A stretch of 64,000 bases of DNA, from contig NC_059072.1 in NCBI RefSeq assembly GCF_020497125.1, positions 273,464,045 through 273,528,044 on the forward strand, given 5' to 3'. This DNA is from Mauremys mutica (taxonomy: Eukaryota; Chordata; Testudines; Geoemydidae). The number at the start of each line of letters is the position of its first letter. The stretch's first letter is position 1. This document shows positions 21,243 to 31,233 of this stretch, one piece after another. The notes under the pieces were generated by a model, which saw nothing but the letters and a program-made list of their open reading frames with translations, was not told where the DNA came from and made no database searches. The position numbers and the translations under genes are program-made.

Positions 21243-21395
21243 CGAGGGCGCCACTTCCAGCAGCAACCATTGGCCCAGAGCAGTGATCTGCGGCCAGTGG
21301 GATCTGCGATCGGCCGGACCTGCAGACGGGGCAGGTAAACACACCGGCCCAGCCCGCCAGGGGCTTTCCCTACAGAAGCGGCGACCCCTGTTTGA
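21243..21395. mobile_element. hAT-type element, right-end fragment
   Basis: The G+C-rich interior (tgatctgcggccagtgggat, ggcaggtaaacacaccgg) and the end ggcgacccctg match the right half of the hAT family seen at 14422-14979 and 32204-32280. The left end is missing. Confidence 0.6.
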
Positions 21396-22543
21396 GAAAC
21401 CTTGCCTTAGTATCATACTTATTCTATGTTTCATTCAGGGACTTCAGAACATAAATATAATATTAAGTTGGAAAACTACTCCCCAAATACCTCATCATTG
21501 CCAAATAAGTAACACTATTAAAACAAACAAACAAAAAGAGGCTGCAGTAGTTTGACAAAAAAAACACACACAAAAAACAGGTGCACAGTACAAAGTCCCC
21601 TGTTTTGTATCAGTTAGTCCTGATTTATCCACAAAGTAAGGATGTGAAATTCAAGCTGTCTTCACTCTTAGGACTGGATTCCACAAACACTTGAATAGTC
21701 TCACTGAATGCAACAAAGCTATTCAGCTAAAGTCATTCATTTATGTGAGTGTTTTCAAGATTAGGAATTTAATATGTGGCATTACTTTGCTTCATGTTAA
21801 AGGGAGTTATAATTTTGTCTTCTGTTTATGTTCCTCTACAACACTTTCTACAAAAGCCCATATCCAGTTCCCTTTGATTTCAATGTTAAAATTTCCACAG
21901 ACTAACTGAAGTTGCATCTGGCTAACATCAGGCTAACTGCAATCTGTATACATTTCAAGTAACATGTTTTCAGAAATATAATTCTACTCAAAAAAGAAAA
22001 GCTTAACTTTATCTCTAAAGTAACAATAAATCAGTCACAGAAGGGTCTGTAATGACTGAATTAATGCTCTAAGATTAGAACACATAACTGGTTTTGTGTG
22101 TGTGAGAGAGAAGAGAACTAAAGACATTTTATAGAGAACATTTTGTCCCTGAAGTTATCTGACAATAATAGATGTATACAGGGCTAGAAAATTGAATTTG
22201 CATTTAAACTGAATTCATTCTGAAACATATATCTAGTTCTGATATTAGATAAAGTCAAATAATGTATATAAGCACAGACAAGTATTTAAGGGAATATAGC
22301 AAATATAATTATTCTAGCAGTGAAAGAATATCTGGCACTACATAAAAGATTCTATATTGAGAAATACAATTACCTTCAGATGAAGTAAGGTAAATTATAA
22401 CAATATGACAAAAAATAGTTCAATAAGAAGAATGACAAGAGCTTTTCAAATGTTTATTAAAATATTTTCTGCAGAAAGCAAGTTAATGTATTTAATTATT
22501 TCATATTTATGAGAGACAGAATTCTGGTATAAGTGGTCTAATG
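21396..22543. other. Non-coding A+T-rich DNA
   Basis: No supported gene or repeat. Confidence 0.5.
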
Positions 22544-22929
22544 CAGTGGCTCTCAACCTTTCTAGAGTACTGTACCCCTTTCAAAAGTCTGATTTGTCTT
22601 GGGTACCTCCAAGTATAACCTCACTTAAAATCTTACAAAATCAGACATAAAAATACAAAAGTGTCATAGCACACTATTACTGAAAAATTGCTTACTTTCT
22701 TATTTTCACCATATAATTATAAAATAATTAATTGGAATATAAATATTGTCCTTACATTTCATTGTATAGTAGACAGGGCAGTATAAACAAATTGTCTGTA
22801 TGAAATTTAATTTGTACTGACTTTGCTAGTGCTTTTTATGTAGTTGTAAAGCTAAGCAAATATCTAGATGAGTTGATGTACCTCCTGGAAGACCTCTGGG
22901 GTACACATACCCCTGGTTGAGAACCACTG
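22544..22929. mobile_element. hAT-type element (CAGTGGTTCTCAACC ends)
   Basis: A 386-bp element starting CAGTGGCTCTCAACC and ending GGTTGAGAACCACTG. It is flanked by GTCTAATG (22536-22543) and GCCTAATT (22930-22937), 6 of 8 identical. The end sequence is the widespread vertebrate hAT type. There is no coding capacity. Confidence 0.85.
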
Positions 22930-23417
22930 GCCTAATTCAATGAAAAAGCAAACTTAGGAAACAAACAGTAACTTTCTTAAAAAAAAGAATATTTTCGTAA
23001 TTAACTGTCCTATGTTTTGTTAGCCAGCAACAAAGTATTATTCTAGCCTACTTTGTAATAAATTTTTATTTGATACTAATTTTTTTCCATCTGTCCTGAG
23101 GATGCTCATAAAAATTACAGAATTACAAAAATTACAGTAGGAGTTGAGGGAACTCAGCAGCTCATAGGATGGAAACTAGCTAATATACAAACTCTTCATA
23201 AGAAGAAGCTCAAATTGTTGTTCAACTGGCAACTTAAAGATTCAAGAAAAAGCTGCTGCTAGATTTCAGCAGGTTCTCTTCCTTCAAGAAAATATTATAA
23301 GGTCCTTGCTAACTGGAAGCCTGTCTAGGAAGACAAAGGAGGAGTTAATGAACCCTGAGTGAGGAGAATTTGGGTGTGCATCCTCTCACATTACCATACA
23401 CAACTCTGTATGAAAAT
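22930..23417. other. Non-coding DNA upstream of the Gypsy element
   Basis: No supported feature. The last five bases (AAAAT) form the left target duplication of the Gypsy element. Confidence 0.5.
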
Positions 23418-23608
23418 TGTTGTGTATTTGGTTGTCATGGGTTTTCTTACTATGGCAACTGAGTTAGACTATTAAGGGATAGCTCAGCCGGTTTCAACCG
23501 GCTGAGTGAGCTCTCTGTTTCTGTAAATAAAATGGAGGTTTTGGTTAGCTGTCTGCTCTCTGGCCTCAAGTGATTGCTTCCTACACCGGCTGCCCCTAGG
23601 ACATAACA
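23418..23608 (+). repeat. 5' LTR of the Mag-type Gypsy element
   Basis: 191 bp, TGTTGTG...CATAACA, with nearly complementary ends. It contains an AATAAA signal at 23526-23531 and a perfect palindrome at 23483-23506. It is unusually short for an LTR and has no clear TATA box; attaagggat near 23471 is the only A+T-rich candidate. Confidence 0.95.
23483..23506. repeat. Perfect palindrome in the 5' LTR
   Basis: CTCAGCCGGTT and AACCGGCTGAG are separated by TC: 11-bp arms with a 2-base loop. The same palindrome is conserved in the 3' LTR at 27902-27925. It may be a protein-binding site or an RNA hairpin close to the transcript end. Confidence 0.9.
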
Positions 23609-23609
23609 C

Positions 23610-23629
23610 TGGCGACGAGGGTGGGATCC
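23610..23629 (+). promoter_or_regulatory. Primer-binding site for tRNA-Ser(GCU)
   Basis: It starts one base after the LTR with TGGCGACGAGGGTGGGATCC. The complement of the 3' end of vertebrate tRNA-Ser(GCU) plus CCA, from memory, is TGGCGACGAGGATGGGATTC, so about 18 of 20 positions agree. Reverse transcription of the element would start here. Confidence 0.75.
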
Positions 23630-23731
23630 TGGTGCTGCTCCAGTAACAGAAGGAAGTAGAAGTCAAGGTAAAGACCAAACAAAGAAAAAAAGCTGCTTGT
23701 TTGCACTGACTCTGAAAGTGAAACTAAAAAC

Positions 23732-23784
23732 ATGGCTAGTCTGACCAGGCCCCTGGAGCCTTTTGATGAGAATACAGAGCAGTG
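23732..23784 (+). pseudogene. Gag start codon frame, separated by a frameshift
   Basis: The first ATG after the leader (23732) opens a frame beginning MASLTRPLEPFDENTEQ, the form expected for a Mag-type gag N-terminus. This frame stops at about 23861 and does not join the long gag-pol frame, which is open only from 23782. A one-base length change near 23778-23782 explains the break. The long frame's ATG at 23782 is therefore probably not the original start. Confidence 0.8.
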
Positions 23785-26418
23785 CATGTGTATACTGAAT
23801 GTTTTGAGCTTTTTGGTATTGCAAATGACATTACAGAAGCGAAGAAGGTGCCAATATTCTTAAGTGTTGTAGGGGCTAAAACCTACTCTCTGCTACGCAG
23901 CTTACTACACCCTGTTAAGCCTGAGACTAAATCTTACAGTGACATTGTGGAAATCCTGGGGTCTCATTTCTCCCCAAAACCACTGGTAATTGTTGAAAGA
24001 TATAGGTTCCACAAAAGAGACCAAAAGGAAGATGAAACAGTTGTACAATTTGTAGCCATTTTAAAAAAGCTAGCAGAACACTGTGAATTTAAAGAGATGT
24101 TAAATGATGCCCTGCGTGACAGGTTAGTGTGTGGCCTCTGCAGTGAAGCTATACGGAAGCGCCTACTGACAGAGGCTCAGCTTACATTACAGAAGGCTGT
24201 TGATATTGCTGTCTCCATGGAACTGGCTACAAGGGAGGCACAATACATCGGTGCATCCCCTAGGGTGCAAAAAGTGTCACAAGAACTGACCCACAAAACG
24301 GTGCAGAGTCAAGAATGTTACCGCTGTGGTAAGCTGGGTCACCAGGCATCAGAATGCTGGTGTAAGGACCTGGTGTGTCGACACTGTGGCAAAAAGGGAC
24401 ACATTGAGTATGCCTGTAAACAAAAGAAAAAGAGGCCTGTGGTCTGGCCGACAAAAAGGGGAACCTTGCATACCCTAGAGCAGACCCAGGATGATCAAGG
24501 TGACACCTCCTCACAAGAGGAAGTGCCACTGCATGTTTTGTCTTTGGCAGCGGGCTCACATGAATACTGGGTAACCCCCTTATTGGAGGGCAAACCTATA
24601 CGCATGGAACTAGACACCGGTGCAGCTGTCTCGCTGGTTCCTGAGACTGTGTATAAGGAAAAGCTACAGCATCTTCCGCTTAAGGCAACAAAAACTGTTC
24701 TGAAGACGTATACAGGTGAAGCTGTGCCCATGTTGGGCACTATTGATGTTAAGGTGGAGCTCAATGGACAGGCGGCTAAATTGCCACTGTTTGTGGTGAG
24801 AGGTGACTACCCAGCCTTAATGGGTAGGTCTTGGCTTGGGAAGATTCAGCTGAACTGGGCAGAAGTGCACCGGATGACTAAAGAAGAAACCAGTCTAACC
24901 CCTATACTAAGGAAACATGCTGCTGTTTTTGGAGATGATTTGGGAAGTATGAAGGGTATCACTGTGACATTGAACATTAAACCTGGCAGTCCACCAAAAT
25001 ATCTGAAAGCCCGAACTGTGCCATATGCCATCAGGCCAAAGGTTGAAGCAGACCTGGAGCGCCTGGTCACCAATGGAGTCCTAATACCAGTTACCCATAG
25101 CTCATGGGCCACTCCTATCTTTCCAATAGTGAAGAAAGATGGCTCTCTCTGGATTTGCGGTGATTTTAAAGTCACTGTCAACCCAGTGTTGTGTGCAGAG
25201 CAATACCCGCTTCCCCGCATCGATGACCTCTTCGCAGGCCTGGCTGGGGGACAAAAGTTCAGTAAGATTGATCTGAGTCAAGCATATTTACAGATGCACG
25301 TCGATGAAAAGTCCCAAGAGCTGTTGACTATTGTGACTCATAAGGGGCTTTATCGATACTGTCGCCTACCCTTCGGAATCACATTGGCTCCCGCCCTGTT
25401 CCAGAGGGCTATGGACCAGATCTTGTGTGGCTTGTCAGGAGTTCAGTGCTATCTGGATGATATCCTGGTCACTGGAAGAAATGAAGAGGATCACTTAAAG
25501 AATTTAGAGGCTACCCTACAAAGACTGGAAGAGTATGGCCTACGAGTTCGCAAAGACAAGTGTGAATTCTTCAAGCCCTCTGTTGAATATTTGGGACACA
25601 TCATCGATTCTGCAGGTCTTCATAAGGCCCCTGCAAAAGTTAATGCTATTGTGGAGGCTCCCCCACCTCGAAATGTAAGCCAGCTACGCTCATTTCTAGG
25701 ACTACTGAACTATTATGGAAAGTTCATCTCACAGTTAGCCACACTGCTAAAACCACTTCATGAGCTCCTTGGGCAGAACAAGGCCTGGAAGTGGAATGAA
25801 GCCTGTGATGTTGCATTTAACAAAGCTAAGGATGCATTGTTAAATTCTGAAGTTCTAACGCACTTTGATCCATCCTTACCCCTGCAATTGGCCTGCGATG
25901 CTTCCCCTTATGGAGTGGGAGCGGTCGTGTCACACATTATGCCTTTGGAAGAAGAAAGACCTATTGCTTTTGCTTCACGCACTCTAAGCAAAGCAGAAAC
26001 TAACTACGCCCAAATCGAACGTGAGGTATTAGGAATTGTTTTTGGAATTAGGAAGTTTCATCAGTACCTGTTTGGGCAAAAGTTTACTCTTCTTACAGAC
26101 CATCGACCTCTGACATCAATTTTTGGACCCTACACAGGCATTCCCCCATTAGCTGCTAGTCGTATGCAACGTTGGGCATTGATACTTTCTGCACACACAT
26201 ATGAAATCAAATATCGGAAATCCACTCTGCACGGCAATGCAGATGGCCTCTCAAGGTTGCCTTTACCGGTCAAACATCAAGATAGTGCCCAAAAGGAAAT
26301 CTTCTACTTTGAAGAGGTAGAGAACACACCCATCACTGCTACTCAGATAAAGAAGGCAACCCGCGTTGACCCAGTATTATCCCAAGTTATGGACCTGGTG
26401 ATGCATGGAAAATGTTGA
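23782..26418 (+). CDS. Gag-protease-RT-RNase H polyprotein of Gypsy element
   Basis: The 878-codon frame holds a capsid-like region (residues 15-170), two zinc knuckles CX2CX4HX4C at residues 179-192 and 199-212 that would bind element RNA, an aspartic protease site DTGA at 278, a reverse transcriptase with catalytic YLDD at 557-560, and an RNase H with CDAS at 705-708 and a TDHRPL segment near 773. Gag and pol share one frame, with no frameshift signal between knuckles and protease. The frame ends at a TGA (26416) just before the integrase, which is in the same frame. That stop looks like a mutation because the pol wording continues past it. It would act in cytoplasmic particles. Confidence 0.9.
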   Translation: MHVYTECFELFGIANDITEAKKVPIFLSVVGAKTYSLLRSLLHPVKPETKSYSDIVEILGSHFSPKPLVIVERYRFHKRDQKEDETVVQFVAILKKLAEHCEFKEMLNDALRDRLVCGLCSEAIRKRLLTEAQLTLQKAVDIAVSMELATREAQYIGASPRVQKVSQELTHKTVQSQECYRCGKLGHQASECWCKDLVCRHCGKKGHIEYACKQKKKRPVVWPTKRGTLHTLEQTQDDQGDTSSQEEVPLHVLSLAAGSHEYWVTPLLEGKPIRMELDTGAAVSLVPETVYKEKLQHLPLKATKTVLKTYTGEAVPMLGTIDVKVELNGQAAKLPLFVVRGDYPALMGRSWLGKIQLNWAEVHRMTKEETSLTPILRKHAAVFGDDLGSMKGITVTLNIKPGSPPKYLKARTVPYAIRPKVEADLERLVTNGVLIPVTHSSWATPIFPIVKKDGSLWICGDFKVTVNPVLCAEQYPLPRIDDLFAGLAGGQKFSKIDLSQAYLQMHVDEKSQELLTIVTHKGLYRYCRLPFGITLAPALFQRAMDQILCGLSGVQCYLDDILVTGRNEEDHLKNLEATLQRLEEYGLRVRKDKCEFFKPSVEYLGHIIDSAGLHKAPAKVNAIVEAPPPRNVSQLRSFLGLLNYYGKFISQLATLLKPLHELLGQNKAWKWNEACDVAFNKAKDALLNSEVLTHFDPSLPLQLACDASPYGVGAVVSHIMPLEEERPIAFASRTLSKAETNYAQIEREVLGIVFGIRKFHQYLFGQKFTLLTDHRPLTSIFGPYTGIPPLAASRMQRWALILSAHTYEIKYRKSTLHGNADGLSRLPLPVKHQDSAQKEIFYFEEVENTPITATQIKKATRVDPVLSQVMDLVMHGKC

Positions 26419-26541
26419 CAAACCTCTCCGGTCTCACCCGACCTTGTTCCCTACATGTCCAGGCGGACGGAGTTATCGGTCCAATCTGGTTGTTTGTTGT
26501 GGGGGAGGCGTGTCATTATTCCACCACCCTAGAGATCACAG
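26419..26541 (+). pseudogene. Pol linker between RNase H and integrase, two stops
   Basis: In the frame of the preceding polyprotein the text continues between the TGA at 26416-26418 and a TAG at 26530-26532, then opens into the integrase. The interval contains normal pol linker wording (TSPVSPDLVPYMSRRTELS), which shows that both stops are lesions and not gene ends. Confidence 0.8.
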
Positions 26542-27168
26542 ATGTTAGAACAGCTACATTCCGGTCACTGTGGAATAGTGCGCATGAAGGAAATTGCACG
26601 AAGCTATTTTTGGTGGCCTAGATTGGACAGTGCTATTGAAGAGAAGGCAAAAGCTTGTATGTCATGTCAGAGTGTAAGAAATGCACCCCAGTGGGCACCC
26701 CTACACCCATGGGACTGGCCTGAAAACCCGTGGCAACGTATTCATGTTGACTTTGCTGGCCCCCTTGAAGGAAGCATGTGCTTGGTGGCAGTAGATGCCC
26801 ATTCTAAATGGCCAGAAGTCTCTATAATGCAGTCCACTACTGCAGAGAGTACTATCCAAAAACTACGAGGACTCTTTAGTCGTTTTGGTCTGCCAGAACA
26901 ACTTGTGAGCGACAACGGACCGCAGTTCGTCTCTCAGGAGTTTCAAAATTTTATGAAGGCAAATGGGATACACCACATCACGTCAGCACCATATCATCCG
27001 TCCACCAACGGATTAGCTGAAAGATTTGTGCAGACAATGAAAAACGCTTTGAAATCAGCAAAGGGACAACACTCCATTCAAAAGCGTCTGGATACCTTCT
27101 TACTTTCCTATAGAAACAAACCTCATGCTACGACCCAGGCTTCCCCAGCCTTTCTAATGATGGGATGA
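26542..27168 (+). CDS. Integrase of the Mag-type Gypsy element
   Basis: This 208-codon frame is in phase with the gag-pol frame. The N-terminal zinc-binding HHCC module uses His 6, His 9, Cys 39 and Cys 42. The catalytic core has Asp 70 (HVDFAGP), Asp 124 (SDNGPQF) and Glu 160 (STNGLAERF), a D,D35E arrangement. It would join element DNA to the genome in the nucleus. The frame ends at TGA 27166, after which the same frame resumes. The true protein start lies upstream in the polyprotein; the ATG here is only the first Met after the TAG. Confidence 0.9.
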   Translation: MLEQLHSGHCGIVRMKEIARSYFWWPRLDSAIEEKAKACMSCQSVRNAPQWAPLHPWDWPENPWQRIHVDFAGPLEGSMCLVAVDAHSKWPEVSIMQSTTAESTIQKLRGLFSRFGLPEQLVSDNGPQFVSQEFQNFMKANGIHHITSAPYHPSTNGLAERFVQTMKNALKSAKGQHSIQKRLDTFLLSYRNKPHATTQASPAFLMMG

Positions 27169-27705
27169 CAGCTGCGCACTTGCTTTGATCTGCTGAAACC
27201 TTCTGAACCCAGACAAACTGTGCAACATCAGGAGCAATATCAAGTAATCAGACAGGCACCCAGAGTAAAAGACCGAACCTTTAGCCCAGGGCAGCCAGTT
27301 TTGGCTCGGAATTATACTTCTAGAGCTAAATGGGTCCCGGCCACAGTCATCACTCAAACAGGACCTGTTTCCTATACAGTCCGGACTGCAGAGAATCTTA
27401 CCTGGCGGCGACATGTAGATCAGCTGTTGCCAGGTCATGCCAGTCTTCAGGACCCATCTGCAGTTGAGGGGTCTGACTTCACCCCTCCTGGTGAGACACC
27501 GAATCATGAGTCACCTGTTCCTGACTGTTCTCCTCCATTACTGCCAGCAGCTGAGATACCCCTTTGCCCAGCACGAGCTGATACCACCTCCTCACCTATT
27601 CGTGCTGCGGACCCTGAGCCCCTAGTACTTTCGGGTGCAACAACACCAGAAGTTCGCCGTAATCCACCTAGAGACAGAAGGCCTCCTCATCGGCTGGATC
27701 TTTAG
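27169..27705 (+). CDS. Integrase C-terminal part with GPY/F-like module
   Basis: In phase with the integrase after the TGA at 27166-27168; the first Met is at 27220. It contains VKDRTFSPGQPVLARNYTSR, then KWVPATVITQTGPVSYTV, a GPY/F-type module of Gypsy integrases, and a proline-rich acidic tail rich in PPL and PPR. It ends at a natural stop (TAG, 27703) followed by a 130-bp 3' untranslated stretch and the polypurine tract. Confidence 0.85.
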   Translation, partial: QLRTCFDLLKPSEPRQTVQHQEQYQVIRQAPRVKDRTFSPGQPVLARNYTSRAKWVPATVITQTGPVSYTVRTAENLTWRRHVDQLLPGHASLQDPSAVEGSDFTPPGETPNHESPVPDCSPPLLPAAEIPLCPARADTTSSPIRAADPEPLVLSGATTPEVRRNPPRDRRPPHRLDL

Positions 27706-27821
27706 TTAGGGCGAACCCACGGTTATGGGGCAAAATAATCCCCAGGGTTTAGCCGGGAATGGAGGCAGTCTACCCTCCTTCTCTAGTTTAGTGTGTGTTT
27801 TATTTAGGGGATGTTCTTATT

Positions 27822-27836
27822 AGGAGGGGAGGAATA
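27822..27836 (+). promoter_or_regulatory. Polypurine tract of the Gypsy element
   Basis: The run AGGAGGGGAGGAATA abuts the 3' LTR. It is purine-only apart from one T near its end and would prime plus-strand DNA synthesis. Confidence 0.85.
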
Positions 27837-28027
27837 TGTTGTGTATTTGGTTGTCATGGGTTTTGTTACTATGGCAACTGAGTTAGACTATTAAGGGATA
27901 GCTCAGCCGGTTTCAACCGGCTGAGTGAGCTCTCTGTTTCTGTAAATAAAATGGAGGTTTTGGTTAGCTGTCTGCTCTCTGGCCTCAAGTGATTGCTTCC
28001 TACACCGGCTGCCCTTAGGACATAACA
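27837..28027 (+). repeat. 3' LTR of the Mag-type Gypsy element
   Basis: 191 bp, identical to the 5' LTR except G for C at 27865 and T for C at 28015. It includes the palindrome at 27902-27925 and AATAAA. Both LTRs are complete. Confidence 0.95.
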
Positions 28028-30499
28028 AAAGTGAGTGAGATTTGTTTTTAATAAAATATTGATCCACAGAATTCAGTATTCCTGGAAACTGAGCCTTGAC
28101 ACCCGTTTAGTTTAGTTCACATGATATGAAAGGTGACACACTGACAGAACATTGTTTTGAAAAATACTTCTGTATGCATACTTAATATTAAGTGTAATCT
28201 CTAACAGAGTAGCATTTGTTCTTTTTGAGACACCATATTGCAAACAAGGCTCCATTTGTGGAAATGCAGTTGCTATGTTAAGTTAACTCTACATTCGTTC
28301 AATAATCTCCATTCTGTGCCTGTGTTCTTTGTCCTAAATAAGTACACAAGACTAAAACCTACATTGCATGAATATAGTTGTTTCAATGTGGGCAACAGTG
28401 GTGCAAATTTTTAATAAAAGTAATACTGTGAGCAATATTTGTGCACTATTTATTTAAGACTGTAGCAAGAAACCAGACAAAGAGAGGGGATGTTCTAGGC
28501 AGAAGCTCTGCAGGAAAGCAGAGAGAAGCAGAGTAGCTTTGGGGATTATTCTGTCCTCCTTATTCTAATAAAGTTTCTTCTTCCATTTTAGGACTGGGTT
28601 TATTCTTTCTGTGTCTCATTACCATTGTCACATTACTTTCATAAGTTACAAATACACCAGAAGTTACAACTTTTACATATGATAAAATTAATCACTTGTG
28701 TCATGTCGGTTAGCTTGAATTGCTGTGGGATAAACGGAGGAAATTTGCTTGTGATGAATATTCAAGCATTTGACTTTAATATGTACATTTCACAAGTATT
28801 TGCACTAAAAGCTTGAACCATGGCATGTTCATGAAAATTGAACGTATTTAGATGGAGGTTCACTTCAATGAAAACATTTGCAAAAATTAAATTCACTCCC
28901 CACTCATCTGTAGATAATGCAAGATAAAAAAAATTGTTTCAGACTCAGAATGATTTTGGGTTCCTATTTCTTGGTATGTCAGTTTGAAATGAAGCTGATA
29001 GACTAAAAAACCAAAAAAAACCATGGCTAAAACAGTTTGTTGGCTTTTCATATTTCAAACACATAGTATTCAGCAATGTAACTCAATGTTAACAAGATTA
29101 CAAAATGGGCAAGCACATTTTTTTCAATGGGCAGGCCATTTACAAAATATAAATCTCTCATAAAACTGAATTTTGGACAAACATACCAGATCAAATAAAG
29201 TAGTGCAGGAGCAGAGTTATCAGAAAACCAGGAATCAGGAATGAAATTACCATCAATCTTTTAATTAGCAAAGGATGGACTAAAAGTTTCTACCTCAGAC
29301 GATGGCAGGAGAATGCTGGTGGAAAAGGCAGAAAAAAGTTAGACATGGACAGTAGTGCAATATGTGAACTAAAATCTGGTTAGTTGTGTATATTGCAGTA
29401 AATCCCCGAGGCATGTCATATTTCATAACTCTGTTTAACTCTGACTCATTTTCCCCCCAGTTAGGTAACGTTAATATGGATTCTTTTCTAATGTAAGCAT
29501 TTTAATTATCTTTATCGTGCTTGCTTGTTTTGTGGACTATCTTGCAGTCATATAATAGTCCTACTTTCCTTTTCACAATAGGATAAGGTATGGTTGAAGA
29601 CCTTTACTTTGAATTTCCAGTGTTTTGCCATTTGGTATTAGAAACATAACTTGATTAAAAATGACACAATCAAGGTTCCTTGGATAGAATTAAAAGTTTT
29701 ACCTACAGTAGATGTTATCTCTGGGTTGTTTTTGTTGTTGTTGTTGTTGTTGTTGATGGGTTTGGTTTTTTTGGAAGTATGAAATTAAGATCTGTTTTCT
29801 TATACCCATCCTCCTTCACTGCAAGTACACTATTTTTTTCAAAGGCCAGGCAAAAAATTATAAGTTCCTTGAAAAATATTGAGACAATTGATTAGAAATT
29901 ATCAAGTACATAGGGTCAGATTGTACCTAATGGTCACAAGTATATGTGGATGTTGTGTGGTGTTTCAGGAACACAAGGAGGACTGATGTCTCAGGAAACC
30001 ACAATAACATCAGGTCAGCTAGAAACAGATTGAATCCCCCCACTGACAATGCTTAAAAATATAATGCCTTCAGAGAAATGTTCAGACATATACAGCTCAT
30101 AGTGAGGTCTTAGTAGTACTATATGGTATGGGCCTAGCCCCATATAGTTCACCAGCAGGCAAGAATAACATCTCTGCTATTTTGGAGCTAAAGATATTGG
30201 ATGAAACCAGATAGGTAACTGCCCACCAGTAGAATCCAGTTGACATATGTTAGGCATGTAATGAAACAGTGAAAATAGGCCTGAATAAGTCAGACATCAG
30301 ACTTAAGCATCTAATTGCCACTGAAGTAGTGACTGAAACCTGGGACTCCCAAGTGAGTGACTACAATCTGGTGATTAGTGCATTCTCACGTTTTTATGTC
30401 CCAATATTTAAGTTTTTTATATAAAGTAGGACAGTTTTAACAGAAAGGATTGAGAGAGACCCACAAGCCCTTCTATAGTGCACTTGGATTTAAGTCCGT
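28028..30499. other. Non-coding A+T-rich DNA
   Basis: No gene was recognised. A piece at about 28487-28625 (aataaagtttcttcttcc, ending ttgtcaca) looks like an LTR 3' end but has no partner. A (GTT)n run lies at 29733-29755. Confidence 0.45.
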
Positions 30500-30580
30500 C
30501 CTCTAAATCAGGCAGAGTGGGGATTGGAATCTGGGTCTTCCACAGCCAGGGTGAGTGTTTTAACCACTAGGCCATTCCAT
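30500..30580 (-). mobile_element. MIR-like SINE head fragment
   Basis: The reverse complement reads ggcctagtggttaaaacac, then ccagattccaatcccca and ctctgcctg, which resembles the tRNA-derived head of a CORE-SINE. The core and tail are missing. Confidence 0.5.
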
Positions 30581-30955
30581 ATATGGGAGGAGATGGTTTC
30601 ACCATCACCGTTTTTTTTTATGAGAAAGGGTTAGCTTGGCTCAAATGCCTAACTCCAGGAGATGATCCATTGCTGTGAATCCTAAGTGTAGATAGTCACC
30701 TTACTCGGTGTTTCCTATTGGTTAACTTAGGCAGCTAGCTGCTTAGCCCACTGGCGTTTGTGAATTATTGTCTTAAGTACCCAGCTCTGGCCATGGTATA
30801 GGAAACCAGGGCTCCTACCTTGGGACTGTGGATTATTTGGGTTGCAGGACACCTAAAAGTTAGGTGTTGCAACACTGAATCTGAATCCCCTTTGTGGATA
30901 TAGCCCTTATATAGAGAAGTGATATGTAATTTAGTGTTTGAGAAATCCTTGAGAC

Positions 30956-31233
30956 CAGTAGTTCCCAAAATTTGAGGGTTGTGCCTGCCCTTAGCCCTGT
31001 CTGTGCCCTCCTCCCCCCACCCCATGGAGCCAGGGCCTGGTGAAGTGCCACAGCCAGGCCACAGTTGGGGGCTAAGGGTGGGGGTGGTACCGAGTGTAGG
31101 GCCAGGAGGCAGGGCGGTGGCTGGGAGTGGGCCCAAGCAGAGTTGGGAGCAGCGTGGGGCTGAGTGGCCCTCCCTTCCAGCCCACGCTGTGCCCCCCAAA
31201 TGTTCCTCCATACCCCCTATTTGGGGACCTCTG
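30956..31233. mobile_element. hAT-type element (CAGTAGTTCCCAAA ends)
   Basis: A 278-bp G+C-rich element with left end CAGTAGTTCCCAAAATTTG and right end TTGGGGACCTCTG. The flanks CTTGAGAC (30948-30955) and CTTTAGAT (31234-31241) agree at 6 of 8. There is no coding capacity; overlapping open frames reflect base composition. Confidence 0.75.

Larger units (their letters stand above)
23418..28027 (+). mobile_element. Ty3/Gypsy LTR retrotransposon, probably Mag clade, recent
   Basis: A 4610-bp element with two 191-bp LTRs, a primer site, gag-pol in the order gag, protease, RT, RNase H, integrase, and a polypurine tract. The LTRs differ at only two positions (23446/27865 and 23596/28015). The flanks AAAAT (23413-23417) and AAAGT (28028-28032) form a 5-bp target duplication with one mismatch. 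Two CCHC knuckles in gag and the K02A2.6-like wording suggest the Mag clade. It inserted recently in evolutionary terms, yet its coding frame carries a frameshift and three stops, so it is not autonomous. Confidence 0.95.

Noticed and set aside
23483..23506. Palindrome as a transcription terminator
   Set aside because: It is in a eukaryotic LTR, it has no following T-run, and the element has its own AATAAA signal.
26542..26544. ATG as true integrase start
   Set aside because: The same reading frame continues upstream across a TAG and a TGA; integrase is released from a polyprotein in this family.
30765..31211. 148-codon minus-strand frame
   Set aside because: It overlaps a non-coding hAT element; the frame is explained by G+C-rich low-complexity sequence.
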